A stretch of 64,000 bases of DNA, taken from the NCBI GenBank assembly GCA_964448675.1, contig CAYUZU010000013.1:56985-120984 (forward strand), in the 5' to 3' direction. The notes under the pieces are model-generated. The model saw only the letters and a list, made by a program, of their open reading frames with translations, made no database searches and was not told where the DNA came from. Shown piece by piece: positions 8,102-16,756 of the stretch. Numbering within the stretch: the first letter of the stretch is position 1; each line of letters opens with the position of its first letter. The position numbers and the translations under genes were made by a program. The stretch is from CAYUZU01 sp964448675. Its GTDB lineage: Bacteria > Planctomycetota > Phycisphaerae > UBA1845 > Fen-1342.

Positions 8102-10768
8102 ATGGCCGAGCAGAGCAGGCAGGCAGCCGCACAACCCCCCGCGCACCCACGGCGCCGGCACTGCGCCCGGGCCGGCCTCATGCTCAGCCTCCTCGTGCTC
8201 GCGGCGGCCTACTTCCTCATCAGCCCGCGGGCCGATCAGACCTACCCCGGAACCATCCCGTGGCGCGAGACCTCGCTCCTGCGACCCGTGATCGATGCGC
8301 TCGCGCTGGGTGGCCTGCTCGAGACGATGCGCGGCGTCGAAATCAAAACCGTCGCCCTGCACCTGGCCGCGGTGATCGCCCTGCTTGCCGTCGGGCTGTG
8401 CCAGTGCGCCGGCCGGGGCGCGCAACACGCCGGCCGCATCGCCTGGACCGTGCGCTACGCCCAGGTGCTCCTCGCCGGTTGGGTGCTGCTGTCGCTGCTG
8501 AGCAGCCTCTGGTCAGACGCCCCGAGCTTCGCGCGCGGCCAGGCGGCCCTGTACGCGCTGCAATTCGCCTGGGCCGTGGCACTGGCCCACCTGTTCGAGC
8601 GGCGCCACCTATTGTCGTTTCTTGTCGGCACGGCCGCGATCGCCGCCGGGGCGGGCCTGCTGTGTGCGTGGTATTACTTCGAGCGCAACCCCTTTCACCG
8701 GCCGGGCTTCCCGCTGGGCAACCCAAGCCTGCTGGCTGCCGCCATGCTGCCCGGTGCACTCGCGGCAGCGGCCCTGGTCGCCCGCACCGTCCACGCCGCG
8801 CTGCTCAAACACCGCCCGCTGCCGCTGCGAAGCGGCGTGTTTGCGCTGGTGGCGCTGCTGCCGATCCTGGGGTGCCTGAGCCTGACGTTTTCGCGCGGGG
8901 CGCTGCTCGCGCTGACGGTCGGGTTGCTGCTCATGGTGCTCTACCTGCTCGGTCGTCGGCTGCGCTGGATGCTGGGGAGCGCGTTCGTCGTCGGGCTGCT
9001 AATCGCGGGCGGCACCTGGTTCTATGTTTCGCAGCACGACGTCACGATGGCCCGCGGCGCGTCGCTGCGCTTCCGCATCTATGCCTGGCGCTACGCGGCC
9101 CAGTTCTGGCAAACGCGGCCCTTCGAAGGACATGGCGCCGGCGCTTATCCGCGCGTCGCCGGTCAGCTTGCCGTTAGCGACCGCGCACTCGACCCGGCCG
9201 CCTTCATGGCCGAGATCGTCGAGCACGCCCACAACGAAGTCTTCGAAGTGCTCACCGAGATCGGCCTCGTCGGCGGCGTCACTTACGTGGGCGGGTTGCT
9301 CGCCACATTCGTCGCTGCGGCCGCGCTGATTCGTCGTACGCGTGACCCGGCGGAGCGCTGGCTGCTGCTGGCAATGGTGACCGGCTTCGCGGCGCTGCTC
9401 GTCGACGCGATGGTCGGGGTGGCACCGCGCCTGCCAGGCGGCGGCGCCGTGTTCTTCACGATGCTGGGCGTGCTGTGGGGCACCTGCCGCAGCACCCCGC
9501 GCGAATCGCCCGCGCCCGCGCCACCCGTCGCGCACCGCCCCGGCGCGCACGGGATCCTGACGGCACTCGTCTGTCTCCTCGCGGCGATCGGCGCCGCGTG
9601 GCTGACCGCACAGAACTTCGCCGGCCTCCAGTACGAACGCGCTGCGCTCGCCCACGAGCAGCAGGGCAGCCTTGACGCCGCGCTGCAGGCCGCTCACGCC
9701 GCCGAGACGCGCCTGCTCGATCCGGTCCGCAAAGTCGCGGCCCGCCGGGCGGCGTTGCGTTACCGCGCGTCACTCGCCCAGCAGGCCGCCCTCGCGTTGT
9801 CCCAGGCACCCGACGCGACCGCCGCCGAGCAGCGCTGGCATCGCGCCGTCACCGCCGCCGAGCGCACGTACGCGGCCGCCCTGCGCCTGCGGGAAAAGGT
9901 GCCGGCGTTGACGCACAGCGACGCCACCGCCGCCTGGGCCGCCGAGGTGCTGCGCGAATTGCACCGCCAGCGTGATCCACAAACCGCCACCCAATGGCAC
10001 CGCCTGGCGGAGTTGTCGTGGCGCAACCAGCAGCGCCGCACTCCCTATGACGTGGCGACGCTGCTGGCGCTCACGCGTTACCCCGCCACGACCGCCACGC
10101 ACATCGGGCAGCTATGCGATGCACTGCGTTTTGGCGCGGTAGACGCGGACTGGCTCGGCGCCCTGCAGCGCATCGCGCAGAAACCGGATTTCGCCCAGCG
10201 CCTGTCGGATTTCGTCGCGATGGCCGGCCCGATCACGGACGAAACGGATGTCGACACGCTGGTCGCGTCGCGCGCGCCGGAGATCTACCGTCTCGTCGCG
10301 GCCTGGCGCGCCATGGACAGCGAATACCGGGCGGCGGCGGCGTACGCGGCCCACGCAGCCGAACTGTACGTCCCGCTGCAAGCGCGGTTCCCCACGTTGC
10401 GGGCCAAGGCCCTGCGGGAGCAGGCCGACTACCTGCTGCACGCCAGTCCGGAACACGCCCCCCGCGCCGCGGCGCTGCTGCGTCAGGCCCTCGATGCGTT
10501 GCCGCCGATCCAGACACAGCAGTACGACGAACTCGCGCGGCCATATCGCGAAGACCTCGTCGCGTGCCTGCTCGTCGCGGGCGAACTCGACGAGGCCATC
10601 GCACTGGCCGCCGCCGCGCTCGGCGAGGACGACCCCGATCCCGCGCAGGTCGAGCAGGTCCTGCAGCGCCAACTGCACGCGGCCGCGCTCGCTGGTGTTC
10701 CCAATGAGCGCTTGTGGGAGATCGCCGGTGAATTGTGCCCGCGTTTCCCGACGTTCTGCGAACCCTGA
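8102..10768 (+). CDS. O-antigen ligase/polymerase-like membrane protein with helical C-terminal domain
   Basis: An 888-residue protein. Residues ~25-480 form about a dozen membrane helices with the Wzy_C/O-antigen-ligase pattern. The large periplasmic loop holds RFRIYAWRYAAQFWQTRPFEGHGAGAYP followed by HAHNEVFEVLTEIGLVGG, and the H.HN..E..E.G signature is typical of WaaL/Wzy-type enzymes. The remaining ~400 residues are alanine- and arginine-rich helices that look like degenerate TPR repeats. Such enzymes join or polymerise glycans on the outer face of the inner membrane. Acceptor and donor cannot be told here. The start is set by the promoter just upstream and a GGGA site. The frame stays open further upstream but without such support. 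Confidence 0.82.
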   Translation: MAEQSRQAAAQPPAHPRRRHCARAGLMLSLLVLAAAYFLISPRADQTYPGTIPWRETSLLRPVIDALALGGLLETMRGVEIKTVALHLAAVIALLAVGLCQCAGRGAQHAGRIAWTVRYAQVLLAGWVLLSLLSSLWSDAPSFARGQAALYALQFAWAVALAHLFERRHLLSFLVGTAAIAAGAGLLCAWYYFERNPFHRPGFPLGNPSLLAAAMLPGALAAAALVARTVHAALLKHRPLPLRSGVFALVALLPILGCLSLTFSRGALLALTVGLLLMVLYLLGRRLRWMLGSAFVVGLLIAGGTWFYVSQHDVTMARGASLRFRIYAWRYAAQFWQTRPFEGHGAGAYPRVAGQLAVSDRALDPAAFMAEIVEHAHNEVFEVLTEIGLVGGVTYVGGLLATFVAAAALIRRTRDPAERWLLLAMVTGFAALLVDAMVGVAPRLPGGGAVFFTMLGVLWGTCRSTPRESPAPAPPVAHRPGAHGILTALVCLLAAIGAAWLTAQNFAGLQYERAALAHEQQGSLDAALQAAHAAETRLLDPVRKVAARRAALRYRASLAQQAALALSQAPDATAAEQRWHRAVTAAERTYAAALRLREKVPALTHSDATAAWAAEVLRELHRQRDPQTATQWHRLAELSWRNQQRRTPYDVATLLALTRYPATTATHIGQLCDALRFGAVDADWLGALQRIAQKPDFAQRLSDFVAMAGPITDETDVDTLVASRAPEIYRLVAAWRAMDSEYRAAAAYAAHAAELYVPLQARFPTLRAKALREQADYLLHASPEHAPRAAALLRQALDALPPIQTQQYDELARPYREDLVACLLVAGELDEAIALAAAALGEDDPDPAQVEQVLQRQLHAAALAGVPNERLWEIAGELCPRFPTFCEP

Positions 10769-10797
10769 TTCCCAACGGTCCGCGACGCCGCTATGCT
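10769..10797 (+). promoter_or_regulatory. Promoter of the DUF2961 gene
   Basis: TTCCCA (10769-10774), a 17-bp spacer, then TATGCT (10792-10797), starting right after the stop codon of the preceding gene and about 45 bp before the ATG at 10842. Confidence 0.55.
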
Positions 10798-10841
10798 CGG
10801 CGCTTTCGCCGAACCACTACCCGCCACCGAGGAGGTTTCCC

Positions 10842-12011
10842 ATGCAGCTCGGTTACTCGTCCCTCGCGTCCCTGGCCTACATTCGCGAATTCAAGTCCAG
10901 GCGTTGCAGTAGCTACGACCGCACCGGCGGCAACTTCGACTGGGTGGTCGTCAAGCCCGGCAAGAAGCACGTGCTGGCCGACATTGACGGCCCCGGCTGC
11001 ATCAAGCACATCTGGTGCACCGACAGCCTGGCCCATCTGCGCGACGCCATGCGCTCCACCGTGCTGCGCATGTGGTGGGACGGCGAGAAGACCCCCAGTG
11101 TCGAGGTGCCGCTGGCCGACTTTTTCGGCGGGGGGTTCGGCATCTGCAAGAACTTCTGGTCGCTGCCCCTGACGATGAACCCCGATAGCGGCCGCGCGAT
11201 GAACTGCTGGTTCCCCATGCCGTTCAAGCGGCATGCCCGCATCGAAATCGAGAACGAATGGAACGCCGAGCAAAACCTCTACTACTACATCGATTACGAG
11301 CTGTACCCCGCGTGGGAAACCGACCTCGCCTACTTCCACGCCCAGTGGCGTCGCGAGAACCCCACCAAGGGCTGGGGCCGCAAGGACATCAAGGGCCCGG
11401 AAAACGTCGAGAACCTGCGGGCCGCCTGGAAAACGCCCAACACGACCGGTGCCGAGAACTACGTGATTCTCGACACACGCGGCAAGGGGCAGTATGTCGG
11501 CTGCCATCTCGACGTGGACTGCTTTCAGCGCGAGAAGAACGACTGGTACGGCGAAGGCGACGACATGATCTTCATCGATGGCGAGCCCTGGCCACCAAGC
11601 TTGCACGGGACCGGCAGCGAGGACTACTTCTCAACCGCTTACTGCCCGCGGACCGAGTACAGCTCGCCCTACAGCGGCATTACGCAATACAGCGGCACCG
11701 AACCGACCGACGATCCGACGCAGTGCTGGCCCTTCCGCGGCAAGAACTCGCTCTATCGTTTCCATGTCGAAGACCCGATCCGCTTCGACAAGTCAATCAA
11801 GGTCACCATCGAACACGGCCATAACAACAAACTGAGCAACGACTATTCCAGCACGGCCTACTGGTACCAGTTCGAACCACACGGCCGCTTCCCCAAGTTG
11901 CTGCCCCAGCCCAAGCGCCTGGCCCGGCCCGACTATCCGAGCTTCGTCGCGCTCCCCGGAACACCCGCGGGCCCGCCGGCCGCCGCCAAACAGCGCGGCC
12001 GCCGCAAGTAG
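10842..12011 (+). CDS. DUF2961 / GH172-type glycoside hydrolase-like protein
   Basis: A 389-residue protein matching the DUF2961 family. It has the N-terminal DRTGGNFDWVVVKPG, LADIDGPGCIKHIWCTD and the C-terminal hallmark GTGSEDYF (residues ~256-263), followed by an aromatic PYSGITQYSG segment. Members of this family are classified as GH172, and characterised ones act on fructofuranose or arabinofuranose linkages. The Glu in GTGSEDYF is a likely catalytic residue. There is no signal peptide, so it may act in the cytoplasm. The substrate is not predictable from sequence alone. The basic C-terminus (KQRGRRK) is unusual. GAGGAGG precedes the ATG. The gene stands alone with its own promoter. Confidence 0.9.
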   Translation: MQLGYSSLASLAYIREFKSRRCSSYDRTGGNFDWVVVKPGKKHVLADIDGPGCIKHIWCTDSLAHLRDAMRSTVLRMWWDGEKTPSVEVPLADFFGGGFGICKNFWSLPLTMNPDSGRAMNCWFPMPFKRHARIEIENEWNAEQNLYYYIDYELYPAWETDLAYFHAQWRRENPTKGWGRKDIKGPENVENLRAAWKTPNTTGAENYVILDTRGKGQYVGCHLDVDCFQREKNDWYGEGDDMIFIDGEPWPPSLHGTGSEDYFSTAYCPRTEYSSPYSGITQYSGTEPTDDPTQCWPFRGKNSLYRFHVEDPIRFDKSIKVTIEHGHNNKLSNDYSSTAYWYQFEPHGRFPKLLPQPKRLARPDYPSFVALPGTPAGPPAAAKQRGRRK

Positions 12012-12069
12012 CGGCGCGTTCGGCGCAACGCGTCTGGGCCACGCTGTGCAACCCACCCGTGGTGTGGGC

Positions 12070-12085
12070 GTACAAGAGGTTGTAC
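12070..12085. other. Small perfect hairpin between two genes
   Basis: GTACAA-GAGG-TTGTAC forms a perfect 6-bp stem with a 4-nt loop in the 110-bp gap. The adjacent CCCAC...GTGGG can form a second stem. There is no T-tract. It could be a weak terminator or part of the leader of the next gene. Confidence 0.35.
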
Positions 12086-12122
12086 GGGACAACCAGCCAG
12101 CCCTTGCCAGAGGAGACCGACC

Positions 12123-12935
12123 ATGCACCCGGCCACCCAGAGACGCTTTGCGCTCATCGTGCTTGCCCTGTTCGCGACGACCACGTGGGCCCAGGACAAC
12201 CCGCGGCGTAAGCCCCAGCCCGACCAGGATCGCCCGGCGGCCCGGCAGAATGAACGCCGGCAGACGGACAGGGCGCGGGACAGCCGCGCCCGCCGCGATC
12301 GCGCCGAACGGCGCCGCGCCGACGACCGGGCCGAACGGCGTGCCGCTCAGCGCGGCGAACGCCGTGACAGTCGCGCCGCGGCACCACGCAACGCGCGGCC
12401 GCCGAAGATGCACTTCTTCAAGATGCGCCACAACGACCCGCGCGAAGTCGCCAAGATCATCGCCCAGCTGCAGCCGGCGCTGCGCGACGAGGTGCACGTC
12501 GCCGTCGACGAGCGTACCCAGACGCTGATCGTCGCGGCCCAGAAGCCGCAAACGCACGAGGCGGTGAAGCGGCTGCTGGACGTGGTCGATCGGCCCCAGG
12601 AGGAGCCCGAGGACTGGCGCGTGGTGTATCGCGTCCACCGCGTCAAGCACCGCGAGGCGCCGTTCATCGCATCGCAGCTCCAGAACCTGCTCGTGCGCCA
12701 GAAACGCGATTGCCGCATCGTCGCCGACGAGGCCGGCCATGCGATCTGGCTGGCAGGCCTGCAGAGCGAAATCGAGCCGCTGCTGGAAGTCGCCGAACAA
12801 ATGGACCGCCCCGTGAAGAAGCAGCCCGCCAAGGCCCGCCAGGACGACGCGAGGCACGGCAAGGAGCGCCGCGGCGACAAGCCGCCACGCAAGCAGAAGC
12901 CGCGTGAGGAACCCGGCCGGCGCGCGGACGGCTAG
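12123..12935 (+). CDS. Exported protein with two secretin N-domain-like repeats and basic linkers
   Basis: A 270-residue protein with a clear signal peptide (cleavage after TTWA). A highly basic Arg/Asp/Ala-rich stretch (~25-95) comes next, then two ~60-residue beta-alpha repeats. Each has the pattern of secretin N1/N2 (NolW-type) domains: FKMRHNDPREVAKIIAQLQP with VDERTQTLIVAA, and YRVHRVKHREAPFIASQLQN with IWLAG. A second Lys/Arg-rich tail follows. Secretin N-domains normally belong to large outer-membrane pores. No secretin barrel follows them, so this is a stand-alone periplasmic N-domain protein, perhaps a scaffold. AGGAG precedes the ATG. Function is inferred only from the fold. Confidence 0.72.
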   Translation: MHPATQRRFALIVLALFATTTWAQDNPRRKPQPDQDRPAARQNERRQTDRARDSRARRDRAERRRADDRAERRAAQRGERRDSRAAAPRNARPPKMHFFKMRHNDPREVAKIIAQLQPALRDEVHVAVDERTQTLIVAAQKPQTHEAVKRLLDVVDRPQEEPEDWRVVYRVHRVKHREAPFIASQLQNLLVRQKRDCRIVADEAGHAIWLAGLQSEIEPLLEVAEQMDRPVKKQPAKARQDDARHGKERRGDKPPRKQKPREEPGRRADG

Positions 12936-13063
12936 CCCCGCGCCGCCCGACCGGACCAACGCCCGCCGGCCGGCACGTCCCACCCCGCCACCCGCAGGCG
13001 TGCCGGCCACCCTCCGTGCAGTGCCCGTCCCGCCGACAGCGGCGGGCGGTGCCCGGCGCCATC

Positions 13064-13092
13064 TTGGCGGCGGCAGGCCGAGGGGGTATGTT
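13064..13092 (+). promoter_or_regulatory. Promoter of the DUF502 gene
   Basis: TTGGCG (13064-13069), a 17-bp spacer, then TATGTT (13087-13092), 60 bp before the ATG at 13153. The rest of the gap from 12936 shows no gene. Confidence 0.5.
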
Positions 13093-13152
13093 CTGAGCCG
13101 AAGGGCGTGGCGCACGCCCGTTGTACTGGTGCGCCGGCCAGAGGTTGACCCC

Positions 13153-14052
13153 ATGAGTCCTGACGACGCCGATTCCACACAACGCAGACGCCGCATCAGC
13201 ATCACTGGCACGCTGACGGCGCTGCTGCGCACGCGTATCACCACGGGGATTCTGACGATTCTGCCGATCGCCCTGACCCTCTGGGTGGTGAAGGTGATCT
13301 TCATCTGGATGCGCGACGCGTCGCAGTGGGTGGTCAAGGCGTTCCTGCTCGCGGGCGTTGATCCGAACGCCAAGGACCCGCCCCCCTACCTGCAGAGCCT
13401 GCACTTCGACTGGGACGCCTGGCAGCGGCTCGACAAGCTCTACATGCAGGAGCGGTTCTTCGATTTCCTGCCCTGGTACTGGCAGTGGGGCATCAGCATT
13501 CTCTCGGTGCTGCTGACGATGTTCGTGTTCTACGCGATCGGGTTGTTCGCAGCGAACCTGTTCGGCCGGCGCGTGATCGAGTCGCTCGAGCAGCTCGTCG
13601 AGCGCGTGCCGATGATCAAGACCATCTATCGCCTGCCGAAGCAGGTCATTGCGACCTTCTCCGCCACACAGAGCCAGAACTTCCGCAAGGCCGCCCTGAT
13701 CCCCTTCCCACAGGAGAAGATGCGCTCGGTGGGCTTCATCACGAACATCTTCACCGACTCGGTCACCGGCGAAGAGTTGTGCTCGGTGTTCATCGCCACC
13801 ACGCCGAACCCCACCACCGGCTATCTCCAGGTGCTCAAGCGCGCCGACATCACCGAGCTGAACTGGTCCGTCGAGGAAGCGATTCGCTGCGTGATGTCCG
13901 GCGGCATCCTCAAGCCGCACTTCCTGACGATCGTGCCGAACAAGGACCTGCCGGACGACGTGCCCGAGGGCGTCGGTCGCACCAAGCTGCCGCCCGGGAC
14001 ACCACCCGACGCGGTCGACGTCGCGCCGACCGACATCCCGCCGAAGCCCTGA
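13153..14052 (+). CDS. DUF502 family membrane protein
   Basis: A 299-residue membrane protein of the DUF502 family. An N-terminal helix (TTGILTILPIALTLWVV) and a second one (~115-140) flank an external loop. The family signature ESLEQLVERVPMIKTIYRLPKQVIATF follows, then the conserved soluble beta-rich tail (VGFITNIF, CSVFIATTPNPTTGYL). The function of the family is not established. The central loop of about 45 residues is longer than in typical members. The start is the first in-frame ATG downstream of a promoter-like pair and precedes the basic, Arg-rich membrane-proximal region. Confidence 0.85.
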   Translation: MSPDDADSTQRRRRISITGTLTALLRTRITTGILTILPIALTLWVVKVIFIWMRDASQWVVKAFLLAGVDPNAKDPPPYLQSLHFDWDAWQRLDKLYMQERFFDFLPWYWQWGISILSVLLTMFVFYAIGLFAANLFGRRVIESLEQLVERVPMIKTIYRLPKQVIATFSATQSQNFRKAALIPFPQEKMRSVGFITNIFTDSVTGEELCSVFIATTPNPTTGYLQVLKRADITELNWSVEEAIRCVMSGGILKPHFLTIVPNKDLPDDVPEGVGRTKLPPGTPPDAVDVAPTDIPPKP

Positions 14053-14092
14053 ACCCGACCCCCGCCGGGACTCCGCGAACGCCGGTCAATCA

Positions 14093-14884
14093 TCAGCCCG
14101 GTCGCTGAGCCCACACGCGGGCGCTGTGCACGTCGCCGCTCCAGCCGGCCAGGTGTTGGCATACCTCCAGCCCCGGCAGCAACGCCGGCCATTCTTCGGG
14201 TGCCAGCACATCATCGTCACCGGCTGGCCGGCCGTGCCGGTCACGGTGCAGCGTGGTGAACGTCTCTCCGACGAAGCTGCCGCCGGGCTTCAGCCACGCC
14301 GCCAGGTGTCGCAACAACGCACGCGGCAAGTAGCGAATGGCGACAATCAGGTCATACCCGCCCGCCGGCGGCTGCCAATCTTCGTCGAGCCGCGTAGCGA
14401 CCCACTCGATTGATCCAGGCAGTCCGGGGTAGCGCGCGGCGAGGTCCTGCCCGCGCTGCAGCGCATCCGGCAGCGCGTCGACCGCGGTCACCGCACAGCC
14501 GGCAGAGGCAAGATACACCGCGTCGCGGCCCGTGCCGCAACCGAGGTCGAGCACCCGGCCGGGGGCCAGTTCGGCCGCGATGGACGCCAGCCAGGGATTC
14601 GGCTGCCACAGCCGGCCGCGACACAGATCGATCCGCTCGCCGGCCCGGCTCGGTGGGCGAACCAGCGTCGCGCGCCGGCCGTGCTGCTGCAGCCAGGCGA
14701 CCACGGCCCGGGCCTCGTCCCCGGTGTCTGCGACGGCAACGTCTTCATCCCGCGACGGCAGCTCGTGCGTGCGCCGCGGCAGCTCGGCCGCCGGGATGTG
14801 GACGGCGGCAGCAATCGGATCGGCCGTGGCGGCGGCGGCCGAGCGGGGATCGAGGTAGCGGCACGGAACGAGGATCGACTGCAC
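14093..14884 (-). CDS. Rhodanese-like domain fused to a SAM-dependent methyltransferase
   Basis: The first ~90 residues look like a rhodanese fold (YLDPRS, HIPAAELPRRTHEL, then DTGDEARAVVAWLQQHGRRATLV), but no active-site Cys is seen at the usual loop. From ~100 on there is a class I methyltransferase: RVLDLGCGTGRDAVYLASAG (motif I), TAVDALPDAL, and YDLIVAIRYLPRALL. The methyltransferase part resembles TehB-type enzymes, but the substrate is unknown. I prefer the GTG at 14884, with GGGAG six bases upstream. An in-frame ATG at 14935 would add 17 Cys/Arg-rich residues without a ribosome site. Confidence 0.75.
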   Translation of the reverse strand: MQSILVPCRYLDPRSAAAATADPIAAAVHIPAAELPRRTHELPSRDEDVAVADTGDEARAVVAWLQQHGRRATLVRPPSRAGERIDLCRGRLWQPNPWLASIAAELAPGRVLDLGCGTGRDAVYLASAGCAVTAVDALPDALQRGQDLAARYPGLPGSIEWVATRLDEDWQPPAGGYDLIVAIRYLPRALLRHLAAWLKPGGSFVGETFTTLHRDRHGRPAGDDDVLAPEEWPALLPGLEVCQHLAGWSGDVHSARVWAQRPG

Positions 14885-14959
14885 GGGCTGCTCCCGGGTG
14901 GACCGTCCCGGGCATCGTACGCAAGAGCCGGGCATGCGGCCATGGCCGGCGGGCGCAGT

Positions 14960-14988
14960 TTGACCCGTCGGCGGCCCCCGGCTAGGCT
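14960..14988 (+). promoter_or_regulatory. Promoter of the tandem signal-peptidase genes
   Basis: TTGACC (14960-14965), a 17-bp spacer, then TAGGCT (14983-14988). The pair lies 52 bp ahead of the start at 15040 and points away from the leftward methyltransferase gene. Confidence 0.62.
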
Positions 14989-15007
14989 AGTTCGCCGGTA
15001 AGGGGGG

Positions 15008-15043
15008 ATGGCCTTGCACAGCAGTGAGCTTGACGACGCGTGA
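15008..15043 (+). other. Possible 11-codon leader ORF overlapping the signal peptidase start
   Basis: An ATG at 15008 opens an 11-codon frame (MALHSSELDDA) whose TGA at 15041-15043 overlaps the GTG start at 15040. A GGGGGG run directly precedes the ATG. In the peptidase frame a TGA stands at 15031-15033, so the long gene cannot start further upstream and has no ribosome site of its own. Coupling through this leader is therefore plausible but unproven. Confidence 0.35.
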
Positions 15044-16656
15044 ATGACCAATCTGCCAATCTGCGCCGCGGCCGCAAGGCGGTTCACCAGCAACAGCGCG
15101 AACCGTGGCCCGAGCAGATCTCGTCGTTCGTGAGCTTCTTCATCTACCTGCTGATCCTCAAGAGCTTCTTCCTGCCGCTGTTCATCATTCCGACCGGCTC
15201 GATGGCCGAGACGCTCTATGGCGCCCACGCGATGCACACCTGTCCGAACTGCGGTACCGAGTACGCCGTCGGCTGGCAGCCGCAGATCGTCCGCGGGCCG
15301 TATCAGCCGGTGGTGCAGTGCCCCAACTGCCGCTGGCGCGAGTACTACGGCGACGTGAGCGCCATGCCCAAGGACCGCGCCAAGCCGGACAGCCTGCTTG
15401 CCGAGCCGCTGCGGCCGGCGGCCGGCGACCGCATTTTCGTGCATGGGTGGCCGTACGACTGGCCGTTTGCGGGGCTCGACGACTTCGGCCCGCAGCGCTG
15501 GGACGTGGTGGTGTTCAAGGTACCGACCGACGGGCACACGAACTACATCAAGCGGTTGATCGGACTACCGGGCGAGACGATCGAATTGGTCGACGGCGAC
15601 GTGTTCGTCGATGGCGTGGTCGCCCCGAAAACCGCCGAGGCGCAACGCTCGCTCTGGTTCACGTACTACGACCAGAACCACCCCCCGGCCAAGCCCGCCG
15701 AGCAGGCGCACTACTTCCCGCGCTGGCTGCCGCGCAACGACGGCGACGCCTGGCAGGACCTCGACACGCGGGTGCTGCGCGTCGCGGCCACCCGGGATGA
15801 AGAGGCGACCATCCGCTTCACCACGGACCCGCGCCGGCCGGACGTCCGCGGCCGCGTGGAGGACATCTACGCCTACAACGAACCCAATCTCAAGCGACGC
15901 AAGAACCTCGTGACGGATGTGCGCCTCTCGGCGGCGATCGGTGCCGCCAGCCTCGATGCACAAGGCTACATCGAGTTGCGCACCAGCAAGGGCGACCATC
16001 ATTTCTTCGTCCGGGTCGAGCCGGACGAGGTGAAGCTCCAGCACCGCCGCGGGCGTGCCGGCCCGCGAGAGACCTGGGGCAGCGTGCCGCGACCCGCGCA
16101 TTGGCCGCTGCACATCGCGCTGTTCCATGTCGACGGGCGCGTCGGCGTCGAGCTGGATGGCGAACCAGTGCCCGCGCTGCAGTCGACCCCCGACCAGTAC
16201 GCCTACACCCGCGCCGACGCGGCGCGCCTGTCCGGCGAGCGCAAGCCCGCACTGCTCGAAATCAGCGCGCGTGGCGCGACGGCGGCGCTGCACCACGTCC
16301 GCATCGACCGCGACGTCTACTACACCAGCACGATTCCCGGCAACGACGCCGAAGCGGTTTATGGCGTGCAGGGGCACCCAATCACGCTGGGGCCGAACGA
16401 CTACTTCGTGCTGGGGGACAACAGCCCCAACAGTGCCGACGCCCGCTACGCCTTCCGCACCCGCAAGAACCAGGACGCCGTCGCGCCACACCTGCATGAA
16501 GCGGCGCGCGAAGGCGACTTCCAGCTGGGCAGCGTACCGGGGCACCAGCTCATCGGCCGCGCGTTCTTCGTCTACTGGCCCGGCTTCATGCCGGTCACGC
16601 CCTGGGGCGGCCCACACTTTCTGCCGGACCTGGGCCGGGCACGCTGGATACGCTGA
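15040..16656 (+). CDS. Signal peptidase I with zinc-ribbon and beta-sandwich inserts (first copy)
   Basis: A 538-residue relative of LepB, which cleaves signal peptides at the periplasmic face. One membrane helix (~28-50) leads to the catalytic Ser in FIIPTGSMAETL (S54). The general-base Lys is in NYIKRLIGLPGETIELVDGD (K171), and the C-terminal box is FVLGDNSPNS (~456-464). Two insertions make it far longer than the 300-odd residues of LepB. CPNC...CPNC (C68/C71, C94/C97) is a probable zinc ribbon just after the Ser. About 200 residues before the GDNS box have LamG-like strands ending in IDRDVYYTS. The start is a GTG, because a stop lies 9 bp upstream in frame. It is followed 100 bp later by a paralogue. 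Confidence 0.9.
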   Translation: MNDQSANLRRGRKAVHQQQREPWPEQISSFVSFFIYLLILKSFFLPLFIIPTGSMAETLYGAHAMHTCPNCGTEYAVGWQPQIVRGPYQPVVQCPNCRWREYYGDVSAMPKDRAKPDSLLAEPLRPAAGDRIFVHGWPYDWPFAGLDDFGPQRWDVVVFKVPTDGHTNYIKRLIGLPGETIELVDGDVFVDGVVAPKTAEAQRSLWFTYYDQNHPPAKPAEQAHYFPRWLPRNDGDAWQDLDTRVLRVAATRDEEATIRFTTDPRRPDVRGRVEDIYAYNEPNLKRRKNLVTDVRLSAAIGAASLDAQGYIELRTSKGDHHFFVRVEPDEVKLQHRRGRAGPRETWGSVPRPAHWPLHIALFHVDGRVGVELDGEPVPALQSTPDQYAYTRADAARLSGERKPALLEISARGATAALHHVRIDRDVYYTSTIPGNDAEAVYGVQGHPITLGPNDYFVLGDNSPNSADARYAFRTRKNQDAVAPHLHEAAREGDFQLGSVPGHQLIGRAFFVYWPGFMPVTPWGGPHFLPDLGRARWIR

Positions 16657-16756
16657 TCCGCCGTCACGCGAAGATCGCGGCGCCGGCACTTGGCGCCTAT
16701 CCGATGACACCCGACACTGCCCGACAAGCGAACGAAACCGACGGAGTGGTCACGCA

